Shown piece by piece: positions 24,777 to 33,333 of a stretch of DNA of 52,684 nt. The position numbers and the translations under genes are program-made. Source of the DNA: SHZI01 sp032122615 (GTDB taxonomy: Bacteria > Pseudomonadota > Gammaproteobacteria > Steroidobacterales > GCA-2729495); contig JAQBGF010000164.1 in the NCBI GenBank assembly GCA_032122615.1, positions 1 to 52,684 of the forward strand. The letters run 5' to 3'. The notes below the pieces were generated by a model. The model made no database searches. It saw nothing but the letters and a program-made list of their open reading frames with translations, and had not been told where the DNA came from. Position 1 is the first letter of the stretch; every line of letters starts with the position of its first letter.

Positions 24777-26189
24777 TCACAGGCTGTAATACAGCTCGAA
24801 CTCGATCGGGTGGGTGGCCATTCGAATACGTGAGACCTCGGCCATCTTCAGCAAAATGTACGCGTCGATCAGATCATCACTGAATACATTGCCCGCCGTG
24901 AGGAAGCCCCGGTCCTTGTCCAGTGCGTCCATCGCCTGTTCCAGCGAGAAGCACACCTTCGGAATCTTGGCGTCCTCTTCGGGCGGCAGATCGTAAAGAT
25001 CCTTGTCGAGCGCGTCTCCCGGGTTGATCTTGTTCTGTATGCCGTCCAGGCCAGCCATCATCATCGCGGCAAACGCGAAGTAGGGGTTTGCCATGCTGTC
25101 CGGGAAGCGCACCTCGATGCGCCGGCCCTTGGGGTTGGCGATGAAGGGAATGCGGACCGATGCCGAGCGATTCCGCGCCGAGTACGCCAGCATCACTGGT
25201 GCCTCGAAGCCCGGGACAAGACGCTTGTAGCTGTTGGTGCTGGGATTGGTCATCGCATTGATTGCCCGGGCGTGCTTCAGGATACCCCCGATGTAGTAGA
25301 GCGCGGTCTGTGACAGCCCGCCATACAGGTCACCCGTAAACAGGTTCTTGCCGCCCTTGGCCAGTGACTGATGCACATGCATTCCGCTGCCGTTGTCGCC
25401 CACGATCGGCTTGGGCATGAAAGTCGCCGTCTTGCCGTAGCCGTGCGCGACGTTCTGAACCACGTACTTGAGGATCTGCACCTCGTCGCCCTTCCGGACC
25501 AGACTGCCGAATTGCACACCGATCTCGCACTGGCCGGCCGTAGCCACCTCGTGGTGATGAACCTCGACAGCGAGGCCCATTTCCTCGAGCGTCAGGCACA
25601 TCTGCGAACGGATATCCTGCAGGGAATCTACCGGCGGCACGGGGAAGTACCCCCCCTTGATACTCGGACGATGCCCGATGTTGCCGTGCTCGTAGTCCTT
25701 GCGTGAGTTCCAGCCAGCCTCTTCGGAGTCGATCTCGTAGAACGCGCCGCTCGCATCGGCGCCGAAGCGCACATCATCGAAAATGAAGAACTCGTTCTCG
25801 GGGCCGAAAAAGGCCTGATCAGCGATGCCTGTCGACTTGAGGTAGGCCTCGGCGCGCTTGGCCGTCATGCGCGGGCAGCGGTTGTAGCCCTGCATAGTCG
25901 ACGGCTCGTAGACATCGCACCGCAGGTTGGCGGTGGCGTCTTCCATGAAGGGGTCCATCACGATGGTCGCGGCGTCCGGCATGAGCACCATGTCGGACTC
26001 CTGAATGCCCTTCCAGCCGGAAATCGAGGAGCCGTCGAACATCTTGCCGTCTTCGAAGAAACCCGCATCGATGAGTTGTGCTGGAATCGTCAGGTGCTGC
26101 TCCTTCCCCTTGGTGTCGGTGAAGCGCAGATCGACAAACTTGACCTCTTTCTCCTTCAGGAGAGTCAGTGCTTCGGCGGGCGTCGTCAT
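24777..26189 (-). CDS. glnA: Glutamine synthetase, type I
   Basis: A 470-residue dodecameric enzyme that makes glutamine from glutamate and ammonia. Active-site signatures are FDGSSISGWKGI, EVHHHEVATAGQCEIG, the ATP-binding KPIVGDNGSGMHVHQSL and NRSASVRIP. The adenylylation site is intact (DLYDLPPEE, tyrosine near residue 398), so activity should be tuned by GlnE. ATG 26189 is preceded by AAGGAG at 5 bases. Transcription is from the sigma-54 promoter upstream. Confidence 0.98.
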   Translation of the reverse strand: MTTPAEALTLLKEKEVKFVDLRFTDTKGKEQHLTIPAQLIDAGFFEDGKMFDGSSISGWKGIQESDMVLMPDAATIVMDPFMEDATANLRCDVYEPSTMQGYNRCPRMTAKRAEAYLKSTGIADQAFFGPENEFFIFDDVRFGADASGAFYEIDSEEAGWNSRKDYEHGNIGHRPSIKGGYFPVPPVDSLQDIRSQMCLTLEEMGLAVEVHHHEVATAGQCEIGVQFGSLVRKGDEVQILKYVVQNVAHGYGKTATFMPKPIVGDNGSGMHVHQSLAKGGKNLFTGDLYGGLSQTALYYIGGILKHARAINAMTNPSTNSYKRLVPGFEAPVMLAYSARNRSASVRIPFIANPKGRRIEVRFPDSMANPYFAFAAMMMAGLDGIQNKINPGDALDKDLYDLPPEEDAKIPKVCFSLEQAMDALDKDRGFLTAGNVFSDDLIDAYILLKMAEVSRIRMATHPIEFELYYSL

Positions 26190-26320
26190 GGCGGCTCCTT
26201 GCAATATTGATCAAAACTGGTCGGCTGATGACGCCCGGTGGCGTCGGCTGCTTTGAGCCGACTTTGTCGAGGGTCCGTTTGTTATTCTGGTGAAGGGGTC
26301 GGCAGCAGCGCCCTATCATA

Positions 26321-26337
26321 TTGCAAACCCCGTGCCA
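26321..26337 (-). promoter_or_regulatory. Sigma-54 promoter of glnA
   Basis: On the minus strand the sequence is TGGCACGGGGTTTGCAA, an exact match to the -24 (TGGCAC) and -12 (TTGCA) elements with the required 5-base spacer. The inferred start of transcription is near 26311, about 120 bases before the glnA ATG. Confidence 0.9.
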
Positions 26338-26400
26338 AAAGCGAGGGAAAGGCAAGTGTCTGTAAACACTGAGGAAGTGCCCATCGCCTGGCCAGCGGCC

Positions 26401-26415
26401 GCACTGTTGTGGTGC
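26401..26415. promoter_or_regulatory. NtrC-type operator, promoter-proximal
   Basis: GCACTGTTGTGGTGC fits the NtrC dyad GCAC-N7-GTGC. Its centre is about 97 bp upstream of the inferred glnA start, comparable with the -108 site of E. coli glnAp2. Confidence 0.75.
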
Positions 26416-26431
26416 GTTTACACACGGCGTC

Positions 26432-26446
26432 GCACCAAGTGTGTGC
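26432..26446. promoter_or_regulatory. NtrC-type operator, distal
   Basis: GCACCAAGTGTGTGC also fits GCAC-N7-GTGC. Its centre is 31 bp (three helical turns) from the proximal site, as in E. coli where the pair is about 32 bp apart, allowing cooperative binding of NtrC dimers. Confidence 0.75.
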
Positions 26447-26482
26447 GGCACGGCGGGTCTGGGAGTACCCTGTGGGGCCGGA

Positions 26483-26510
26483 TTACGGGTCTGACGATCG
26501 ACGCTATACT
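26483..26510 (+). promoter_or_regulatory. Possible sigma-70 promoter of glyQ
   Basis: TATACT at 26505-26510 is a good -10 element; a weak -35 candidate TTACGG lies 16 bases before it. It is 30 bases upstream of the glyQ start. Confidence 0.4.
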
Positions 26511-26539
26511 GCGGCGCCCCCCGCTCTCGGAATTCCCGC

Positions 26540-27448
26540 TTGACGCAGGCTAGAAGCCCCTTGACGTTCCAGGACCTCATCCTGGCGTTGCAGCGCTACT
26601 GGGCTGACCAGGGTTGCGTCATCCTGCAGCCGTACGACATGCCGATGGGCGCCGGAACCTTCCACGCCGCCACCTTTTTGCGCTCAATCGGGCCTGAACC
26701 GTGGAGCGCCGCGTACGTTCAGCCGAGCAGGCGCCCGACGGACGGGCGCTACGGCGAAAACCCGAATCGCTTGCAGCACTACTACCAGTTTCAGGTGGTG
26801 ATCAAGCCATCGCCGCTGGCTATCCAGCAGCTCTATCTGGATTCCCTGCGGGCGCTCGACATCGACCCTCTGGTGCACGACATTCGCTTTGTCGAGGACA
26901 ACTGGGAATCGCCGACCCTTGGCGCCTGGGGCCTTGGCTGGGAAGTCTGGCTAAATGGCATGGAAGTTACCCAGTTCACTTATTTTCAGCAGGTTGGTGG
27001 CCTGGATTGCCGCCCGGTTACCGGTGAAATCACCTACGGCCTCGAGCGCATTGCCATGTACCTCCAGGGTGTCGCCAGCGTCTACGATCTGACCTGGACC
27101 GATGGGCCACATGGCCGTGTCACTTACGGTGATGTGTTTCACCAGAACGAAGTGGAAATGTCCCGCTACAACTTCGAAGCTGCCGACACGAGCGTACTGG
27201 TACCCCGCTTCGATGCCGCGGAACGCGCTTGTCGCACCCTGATTGAGGCAGGACTCACGTTGCCCGCCTACGAGCAGATTCTTGATGCCTCCCACACATT
27301 CAATCTGCTGGATGCTCGGCACGCGATTTCGGTAAGCGAACGACAACGCTACATCCTGCGCGTGCGGGAAATGGCACGATCGGTGGCCCAGGCCTATTAC
27401 GACAGCCGCGCTGCATTGGGCTTTCCCATGCTGAACGCGGCGAACTGA
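26540..27448 (+). CDS. glyQ: Glycyl-tRNA synthetase alpha subunit
   Basis: A 302-residue catalytic subunit of the bacterial alpha2beta2 enzyme. Landmarks are LTFQDLILALQRYWADQGCVILQPYD, MPMGAGTFHAATFLR, EPWSAAYVQPSRRPTDGRYG and GLERIAMYLQGV. It starts at TTG 26540; there is no ATG or GTG at the family start position. glyS follows 26 bases later. Confidence 0.97.
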   Translation: MTQARSPLTFQDLILALQRYWADQGCVILQPYDMPMGAGTFHAATFLRSIGPEPWSAAYVQPSRRPTDGRYGENPNRLQHYYQFQVVIKPSPLAIQQLYLDSLRALDIDPLVHDIRFVEDNWESPTLGAWGLGWEVWLNGMEVTQFTYFQQVGGLDCRPVTGEITYGLERIAMYLQGVASVYDLTWTDGPHGRVTYGDVFHQNEVEMSRYNFEAADTSVLVPRFDAAERACRTLIEAGLTLPAYEQILDASHTFNLLDARHAISVSERQRYILRVREMARSVAQAYYDSRAALGFPMLNAAN

Positions 27449-27474
27449 ACGCCTGCCGGCGGTCACCTATCAGC

Positions 27475-29583
27475 ATGTCAGCAACCGCAGATTTTCTCGT
27501 TGAGATCGGCACCGAAGAATTGCCGCCCAAATCGCTTGCTGCGCTGGAACAGGCCTTTGCCGGGTACGTGCAGGAGGCCTTAGGTAGCGCCGGTCTCGGC
27601 TACACCAGCTTCAGCTCATTCGCCACTCCGCGCCGACTGGCGGTACTGGTCAGCGATCTGCAACGTGAGCAACCCCGGCAGAAAGTGGAGAAGCGCGGCC
27701 CGCCTGTTGCCGTGGCCTTTGCTCCCGACGGGTCACCAACCCGGGCCGCCGTAGCCTTCGCAGAAGGTTGTGGTGTGTCGGTTGAGGCCCTGGGCCGCGT
27801 GGAGACCCCGAAGGGCGCGTGGTTATTCCACAGCGCCGAGTCGGCCGGCCAGCCTGCCTCTGTGTTGCTGCCCGTCATCGTGAACGCCGCGCTGGCAGCA
27901 CTGCCTATACCTCGACGGATGCGCTGGGGTAGCTCCGACGTGGAATTCGTGCGGCCCGTGCATTGGGTCGTGATGCTGCTCGGCGATGCCGTACTCCCGG
28001 TCCCGGTGCTCGGAATTACGCCAGGCCGCGAGACTTGGGGGCATCGCTTCCACACACAACACCAGCTGAGCATCGCGAAGCCGGCGGACTATCCGGCGCT
28101 ACTGGCCGGGCGCGGCAAGGTGATTCCGGAATTTCGGGTGCGGCGCGACCGCGTCCAGCAACTCGCCGATGCGGCGGCACGAGACGCGGGTGGCGAGGCG
28201 ATCTACAGCCAGGAACTTCTCGACGAGGTCACCGCACTGGTCGAGTGGCCGGTGGCGATTACCGGGAGCTTCGATCCGGAATTCCTGCGTTTGCCGGAAG
28301 AAGTGCTGATCGCGACGCTGCAAGGTCATCAGCGGTATTTCCCGATCCGCAATCCCGACGGCCGTTTAATGCCGCGATTTATCACGACGGCCAACCTGGA
28401 GAGTCGCGAACCCGACCAGGTCCGTCAGGGCAACGAGCGCGTAATCCTGCCGCGACTGGCTGACGCCGCGTTCTTCTGGGACCAGGATCGCAAGTTGTCC
28501 TTGTCCGCACGTGTGGAGCGCCTCGGGACGATCGTATTCCAGCACGGTCTCGGGAGTGTCCTTGACCGCTCGCAACGCGTGGCGACGCTTGCTGGTGAAA
28601 TTGCCGATTCCCTTGGCCACGACCGGGCCGCCGTTTTGCGAGCCGCCTTGCTGGCGAAGGCTGACCTGCTCACGCAAATGGTGGGCGAGTTCCCGGAGCT
28701 TCAGGGCCGCATGGGCTTTCACTACGCTACTCACGATGGTGAACCGGCAGCGGTAGCGACTGCGATCGAAGAACAGTACCTGCCGCGCCACGCGGGCGAT
28801 CGTCTGCCGGCGACGCCGGCCGGACGCGCACTGGCGATCGCGGACCGCGCTGATACCCTGGCGGGCGTGTTTGCTCTCGGGAAGCGACCGACCGGCAACA
28901 AGGATCCGTTCGGCCTGCGGCGCGCGGCGCTTGGCTTGTTGCGAATCCTGGTCGAAGACGGCGTAGACCTGGATCTGCCCGCGCTGCTCGCCAGTGCAAT
29001 CGCGCTGCAGCCGGTCGCGGTAAAGGATGCATCGGCGCTGGCGGCAGAGTTGCATGACTTTATCGTTGAACGTGGTCGTGCCTGGTATCTCGATGGCCTG
29101 GCTCCCGGGCTGCCTGCCGGCGCGGTTACGGCTGAAACGTTCGAGGCAGTCCGGCTCCGCCGCCCGACTTCGCCGGTGGACTTTCACGCGCGGCTGCTGG
29201 CTGTCCACTCCTTCATCGGGTTGCCGGAGGCAGACAGTCTGTCCGTCGCCAACAAGCGCATCGCCAATATCCTGCGTACGGCCGGAACCGGCGGCGACGA
29301 CGTCGACCCGGCGGCATTCGAAGCTGCCGAGGAACGCGCTCTGCACGCCGCCATTGAGAAAGTCACCAAAACGCATCGGCAGCACCTGTCCCGTCGGGAC
29401 TACGGACAAGCCCTGCAGGGACTCGCGGCGCTCAAGTCCCCGGTCGATGCCTTTTTTGAAGCCGTCATGGTCATGGCCGACGACGCGGCGCTGCGGAACA
29501 ACCGTTTGGCCCAGTTACGCCGTCTGCGCGAACTGTTCCTGGACGTGGCGGACCTCTCCTGCCTCTCCACGAGCGGCAATTAG
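27475..29583 (+). CDS. glyS: Glycyl-tRNA synthetase beta subunit
   Basis: A 702-residue subunit required for tRNA recognition. It starts with DFLVEIGTEELPPKSL, has the central LEGHQRYF-like segment (LQGHQRYFPI), LAKADLLTQMVGEFPELQG from the HD-like region and the C-terminal FFEAVMVMADD..R anticodon-binding part. Slightly longer than E. coli GlyS (689). Confidence 0.97.
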   Translation: MSATADFLVEIGTEELPPKSLAALEQAFAGYVQEALGSAGLGYTSFSSFATPRRLAVLVSDLQREQPRQKVEKRGPPVAVAFAPDGSPTRAAVAFAEGCGVSVEALGRVETPKGAWLFHSAESAGQPASVLLPVIVNAALAALPIPRRMRWGSSDVEFVRPVHWVVMLLGDAVLPVPVLGITPGRETWGHRFHTQHQLSIAKPADYPALLAGRGKVIPEFRVRRDRVQQLADAAARDAGGEAIYSQELLDEVTALVEWPVAITGSFDPEFLRLPEEVLIATLQGHQRYFPIRNPDGRLMPRFITTANLESREPDQVRQGNERVILPRLADAAFFWDQDRKLSLSARVERLGTIVFQHGLGSVLDRSQRVATLAGEIADSLGHDRAAVLRAALLAKADLLTQMVGEFPELQGRMGFHYATHDGEPAAVATAIEEQYLPRHAGDRLPATPAGRALAIADRADTLAGVFALGKRPTGNKDPFGLRRAALGLLRILVEDGVDLDLPALLASAIALQPVAVKDASALAAELHDFIVERGRAWYLDGLAPGLPAGAVTAETFEAVRLRRPTSPVDFHARLLAVHSFIGLPEADSLSVANKRIANILRTAGTGGDDVDPAAFEAAEERALHAAIEKVTKTHRQHLSRRDYGQALQGLAALKSPVDAFFEAVMVMADDAALRNNRLAQLRRLRELFLDVADLSCLSTSGN

Positions 29584-29606
29584 GTACGCCGGGCAGTCCC
29601 GGGCTG

Positions 29607-30173
29607 ATGACCAGGACCGCGCCAGCCCGCCTGATCGTTTTGGACAGGGACGGCGTCATCAATCGTGAGTCGAGCGCTTTCATACGGAGCCCTGCGGAGT
29701 GGTTGCCGCTTCCGGGGAGCATTCAGGCGATAGCGGATTTGACGGCGGCCGGTTTTGCAGTGGTTGTGGCTACCAATCAGTCGGGGGTCGGGCGAGGACT
29801 GTTCACGGCCGCGACGCTTTCTGCCATCCATGCTCACATGACGAGCACAATAGAAGCGGCCGGTGGTCGGCTGGCCGGGATCTTCTTCTGTCCCCATCGT
29901 CCGGAAGACAACTGCGAGTGCCGAAAGCCGCGACCGGGACTGATGCGGCAGGTCGAAGCGCAGTTTGGAACATCGCTCCGCGGCCAACCCGTGATCGGGG
30001 ACTCTTACCGGGATCTGGAGGCTGCCTGGCAGGTCGGCGCGCGGGCCATGCTCGTCCGCACCGGCAATGGAGTGGTCACGGAGGGGCGGCTGGCCGCCGA
30101 TGCTTCGGTGGATGTATTTCCGGATCTGGCAGCGGCCGCGGCGGTGCTGATCACCGGGAAACAGGCGCCCTGA
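29607..30173 (+). CDS. gmhB: D-glycero-beta-D-manno-heptose-1,7-bisphosphate 7-phosphatase
   Basis: A 188-residue HAD phosphatase of the LPS heptose pathway. HAD motif I is LDRDGVIN, motif II is ATNQSG, the zinc-binding cluster is CPHRPEDNCECRKP, and motif III/IV is VIGDSYRDLEAA. The stop shares one base with the plsC start. The glyQS-gmhB-plsC-gyrB order recurs in gammaproteobacteria. Confidence 0.93.
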   Translation: MTRTAPARLIVLDRDGVINRESSAFIRSPAEWLPLPGSIQAIADLTAAGFAVVVATNQSGVGRGLFTAATLSAIHAHMTSTIEAAGGRLAGIFFCPHRPEDNCECRKPRPGLMRQVEAQFGTSLRGQPVIGDSYRDLEAAWQVGARAMLVRTGNGVVTEGRLAADASVDVFPDLAAAAAVLITGKQAP

Positions 30174-30892
30174 TGCTGGTCCGGTCGGTCATTTTCACCG
30201 TCCTGATGTTCCTGAGCGTGCTGCCGTGGAGCATTGTCATCGCCGTTGGTCGCCTGTCGGGCTACCCCGCGTCATACGCCCTGGTCATGATTTGGGTGCG
30301 CGCAAATTTCTGGCTGATGGACAAACTCTGCCACCTCAACTTTCGCGTCGAGGGTAGCGAGAATATTCCGGCACAGAATTCCGTGGTGTTGCTGAAACAC
30401 TCGTCTGCATACGAAACGCTCGCACAGTTCTTTCTCTTTCCACGCCAGTGCTGGGTCGTGAAGCGCGAGCTGCTCTGGGCGCCGTTCCTCGGTTGGGCAA
30501 TAGCCGCGGTCAGGCCCATTGCCATTAATCGAGGTGCCGGCCAGCAGGCCGTTGCCCAGGTACTCGCCAAGGGCAAGGCACGCCTTGAGGAAGGACATTG
30601 GGTAGTGATTTTTCCGGAAGGCACCCGCATGCCGCCGGGGGAAACGCGGCGCTACGGACTCAGCGGCGTGCTACTGGCGCAGGAAGCAGGTCGGTTGCTG
30701 GTCCCCGTCGCCCACGATGCCGGCGACTACTGGCCGCGCCGGGGTTTGCGCAAGCGTCCCGGTACCGTGACCTTTCGCATCGGCCCAGCGGTTGACCCGG
30801 CCGGCCGTGAGCCCCGCCAGGTCAATGAAGAGATCCAGGCCTGGGTCGAGGCCCAGGTCGCCGAACTGCGGAGCGGCGCTTCCCGCTCCTAG
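30173..30892 (+). CDS. plsC: 1-acyl-sn-glycerol-3-phosphate acyltransferase
   Basis: A 239-residue membrane enzyme that adds the second acyl chain to make phosphatidic acid. Two hydrophobic segments occupy the N-terminus. The catalytic box reads KHSSAYE, an H-x4-E variant of the usual H-x4-D seen in one subfamily, and the phosphate-binding motif is FPEGTR. ATG 30173 overlaps the gmhB stop (TGATG), indicating coupled translation. Its end overlaps gyrB by 4 bases on the opposite strand. Confidence 0.9.
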   Translation: MLVRSVIFTVLMFLSVLPWSIVIAVGRLSGYPASYALVMIWVRANFWLMDKLCHLNFRVEGSENIPAQNSVVLLKHSSAYETLAQFFLFPRQCWVVKRELLWAPFLGWAIAAVRPIAINRGAGQQAVAQVLAKGKARLEEGHWVVIFPEGTRMPPGETRRYGLSGVLLAQEAGRLLVPVAHDAGDYWPRRGLRKRPGTVTFRIGPAVDPAGREPRQVNEEIQAWVEAQVAELRSGASRS

Positions 30893-33306
30893 ATATCCAG
30901 GTTCTCCGCCGCCAGCGCGTTTCGTTCGATGAATTCGCGGCGGGGTTCGACCTGATCTCCCATTAGCGTGGTAAATACTTCGTCGGCGGCCACGGCGTCT
31001 TCGATCCGAACCTGCATCAGTCGGCGGCTCTCGGGATTAACCGTGGTCTCCCAGAGTTGGTCCGGATTCATTTCACCGAGACCCTTGTAGCGCTGGATGC
31101 TCTGGCCACGCCGCGCTTCCGTCATGAGCCACTCCATGGCTTCGCGAAAACTAGTGACGTCCCGACGGTGGTCGCCCCGAACCACGCTGCCGTCGGGTCC
31201 AACCAGTCCCTGCAGGCTGTTAGCGAGGTCGGCGATTTTCCGGTACTCGGGTGATTCAAAGAAGCGCAGCGGCAGCTCCGCGCGTTCTTCGACGCCGTGT
31301 CGGGCACGACGAATACCGAAGCCCTGAACGCCCTCCTCGTTCGCCGCAAGCTCGATGAGATACACCACACTATTCTGGTTGATGGCCTCACCGAGCGCCG
31401 CTTGCAGCGCTGCCGCCCAGTTGGCCATCCAACTTCGATCCTGGTGCCGCGAGGCCTCGACTTCCGGCTGGAGCAACAATTGTTCAAGGATCCGGCTGTC
31501 GTATCGGCGTGCCAGCCGCTGGATGACGGCGGTTACCAATACGAACTGTTCCGCAAGGCTGCGCAGCGCGTCGCCCTGCAGCGGCGCGTCCGTCGCGTTC
31601 GGGTGCAGAGCGGCATTGTCGAGCGCAGACCGGAGCAACAGGGAGTTAAGTTCGGCATCGTCCTTGACGTAGATTTCCTGTTTGCCGCGTTTCACTTTGT
31701 ACAACGGCGGCTGCGCGATGTAGATATGGCCGCGCTCAACGAGCGCGGGCATTTGCCGGTAAAAAAATGTCAGCAGCAGTGTGCGGATGTGGGAGCCGTC
31801 AACATCCGCGTCCGTCATGATGATGATCCGGTGGTAGCGAAGCTTGTCCGGATCGAAGTCATCGCGGCCGATGCCACAACCCAGTGCGGTAATCAGGGTG
31901 CCGACTTCCGCTGAGGCAAGCATCTTGTCGAAGCGCGCCTTTTCAACGTTCAGGATCTTGCCCTTGAGGGGCAATACAGCCTGGGTGCGCCGGTCACGGC
32001 CCTGCTTTGCAGATCCGCCTGCCGAGTCGCCCTCGACCAGGAACAGTTCAGACAATGCAGGATCCTTTTCCTGACAGTCAGCAAGCTTGCCAGGCAAGCC
32101 GGCGATGTCGAGCGCGCCTTTACGCCGGGTCATCTCGCGTGCCTTGCGGGCCGCTTCGCGCGCGCGCGCAGCATCGATCAGCTTCCCGGCGATAATCTTG
32201 GCCTCCGCCGGGTGTTCGAGCAGGTAGGCTTCCAGGAAGCCGCCGACTGCGGACTCAACGGCTGCCTTCACCTCTGACGAGACCAGCTTGTCCTTGGTCT
32301 GCGAAGAAAACTTCGGGTCGGGTAACTTCACCGAGAGAACGGCGGTGAGACCTTCCCGGGCGTCGTCGCCGGTGGTCGCCACTTTTTCCTTGCGGCTGCT
32401 GAGCTCTTTCTCGATGTAAGTGTTCAGCGTGCGAGTCAGCGCCGCGCGGAAACCGGAGAGATGCGTTCCACCATCCTTCTGCGGGATGTTGTTGGTGTAG
32501 CAGAACATGTTCTCCTGGTACCCGTCGTTCCACTGCAGGGCACACTCAACGAGAATTTCATCGGCGCTCCGGCTGAAGTGGAGCACTGATCCGTGAATCG
32601 GCGTCTTGTTGCGGTTCAGGTGCTCGACGAACGCGCGAATACCGCCCTCGAACTCGAAGATATCTTCCTGTCCGTCCCGTTCGTCCACCAGGTGGATACG
32701 AACGCCCTGATTCAGGAACGACAGTTCGCGCAGTCGCTTGGCGAGGATGTCGTAGTGGAACTGGATGTTGGTGAAGATTTCAGAGCTCGGGCGGAAGTGG
32801 ATCACCGTGCCGCGACGCTTGGTATCGCCGGTGACCGCCAGCGGAGCTTCGGGTACGCCAAGGTGATAGCACTGTTGGTGCGACTGGCCATCGCGGTAAA
32901 TCGCGAGGTCCAGGGTCTCGGATAGTGCATTAACCACCGATACACCGACGCCATGCAGGCCACCGGCAACCTTGTACGACTTGCTGTCGAACTTTCCGCC
33001 GGCATGCAGGACGGTCATGATGACTTCGGCGGCCGACTTGCCTTCTTCCGGGTGCATATCGACCGGAATGCCGCGGCCGTCGTCGGTAACCGTGACCGAT
33101 TCGTCAGCGTGAATCGTGACCGTGACATGGGTACAGAAGCCGGCGAGTGCTTCGTCGATCGCGTTATCGACGACCTCGAAAACCATGTGATGGAGTCCGG
33201 TTCCGTCATCGGTATCACCGATGTACATCCCCGGTCGTTTGCGAACAGCGTCGAGGCCCTTTAAGACCTTGATATTACTGGAGTCGTAGCGCTCTGAATC
33301 GACCAT
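30889..33306 (-). CDS. gyrB: DNA gyrase subunit B
   Basis: An 805-residue ATPase subunit that with GyrA introduces negative supercoils. GHKL ATPase: VRKRPGMYIGDT, EVVDNAIDEALAG, DDGRGIP, GGLHGVG. Toprim: EGDSAGGSAKQGRDR and DADVDGSHI. C-terminus: QRYKGLGEMNP. The length indicates the extra domain (about 165 residues) typical of gammaproteobacterial GyrB. It follows recF on the same strand. Confidence 0.98.
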   Translation of the reverse strand: MVDSERYDSSNIKVLKGLDAVRKRPGMYIGDTDDGTGLHHMVFEVVDNAIDEALAGFCTHVTVTIHADESVTVTDDGRGIPVDMHPEEGKSAAEVIMTVLHAGGKFDSKSYKVAGGLHGVGVSVVNALSETLDLAIYRDGQSHQQCYHLGVPEAPLAVTGDTKRRGTVIHFRPSSEIFTNIQFHYDILAKRLRELSFLNQGVRIHLVDERDGQEDIFEFEGGIRAFVEHLNRNKTPIHGSVLHFSRSADEILVECALQWNDGYQENMFCYTNNIPQKDGGTHLSGFRAALTRTLNTYIEKELSSRKEKVATTGDDAREGLTAVLSVKLPDPKFSSQTKDKLVSSEVKAAVESAVGGFLEAYLLEHPAEAKIIAGKLIDAARAREAARKAREMTRRKGALDIAGLPGKLADCQEKDPALSELFLVEGDSAGGSAKQGRDRRTQAVLPLKGKILNVEKARFDKMLASAEVGTLITALGCGIGRDDFDPDKLRYHRIIIMTDADVDGSHIRTLLLTFFYRQMPALVERGHIYIAQPPLYKVKRGKQEIYVKDDAELNSLLLRSALDNAALHPNATDAPLQGDALRSLAEQFVLVTAVIQRLARRYDSRILEQLLLQPEVEASRHQDRSWMANWAAALQAALGEAINQNSVVYLIELAANEEGVQGFGIRRARHGVEERAELPLRFFESPEYRKIADLANSLQGLVGPDGSVVRGDHRRDVTSFREAMEWLMTEARRGQSIQRYKGLGEMNPDQLWETTVNPESRRLMQVRIEDAVAADEVFTTLMGDQVEPRREFIERNALAAENLDI

Positions 33307-33333
33307 GAAAGACCCCGAATGGCGAGCCGGAAA

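Larger units (their letters stand above)
26190..26539. promoter_or_regulatory. glnA/glyQ divergent control region
   Basis: A 350-base gene-free region. From the glnA side it contains an approximately 120-base leader, a sigma-54 promoter (26321-26337) and two NtrC-type operators (26401-26415 and 26432-26446). From the glyQ side it has a possible sigma-70 promoter (-10 at 26505-26510). No open reading frame here looks coding. Confidence 0.75.
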
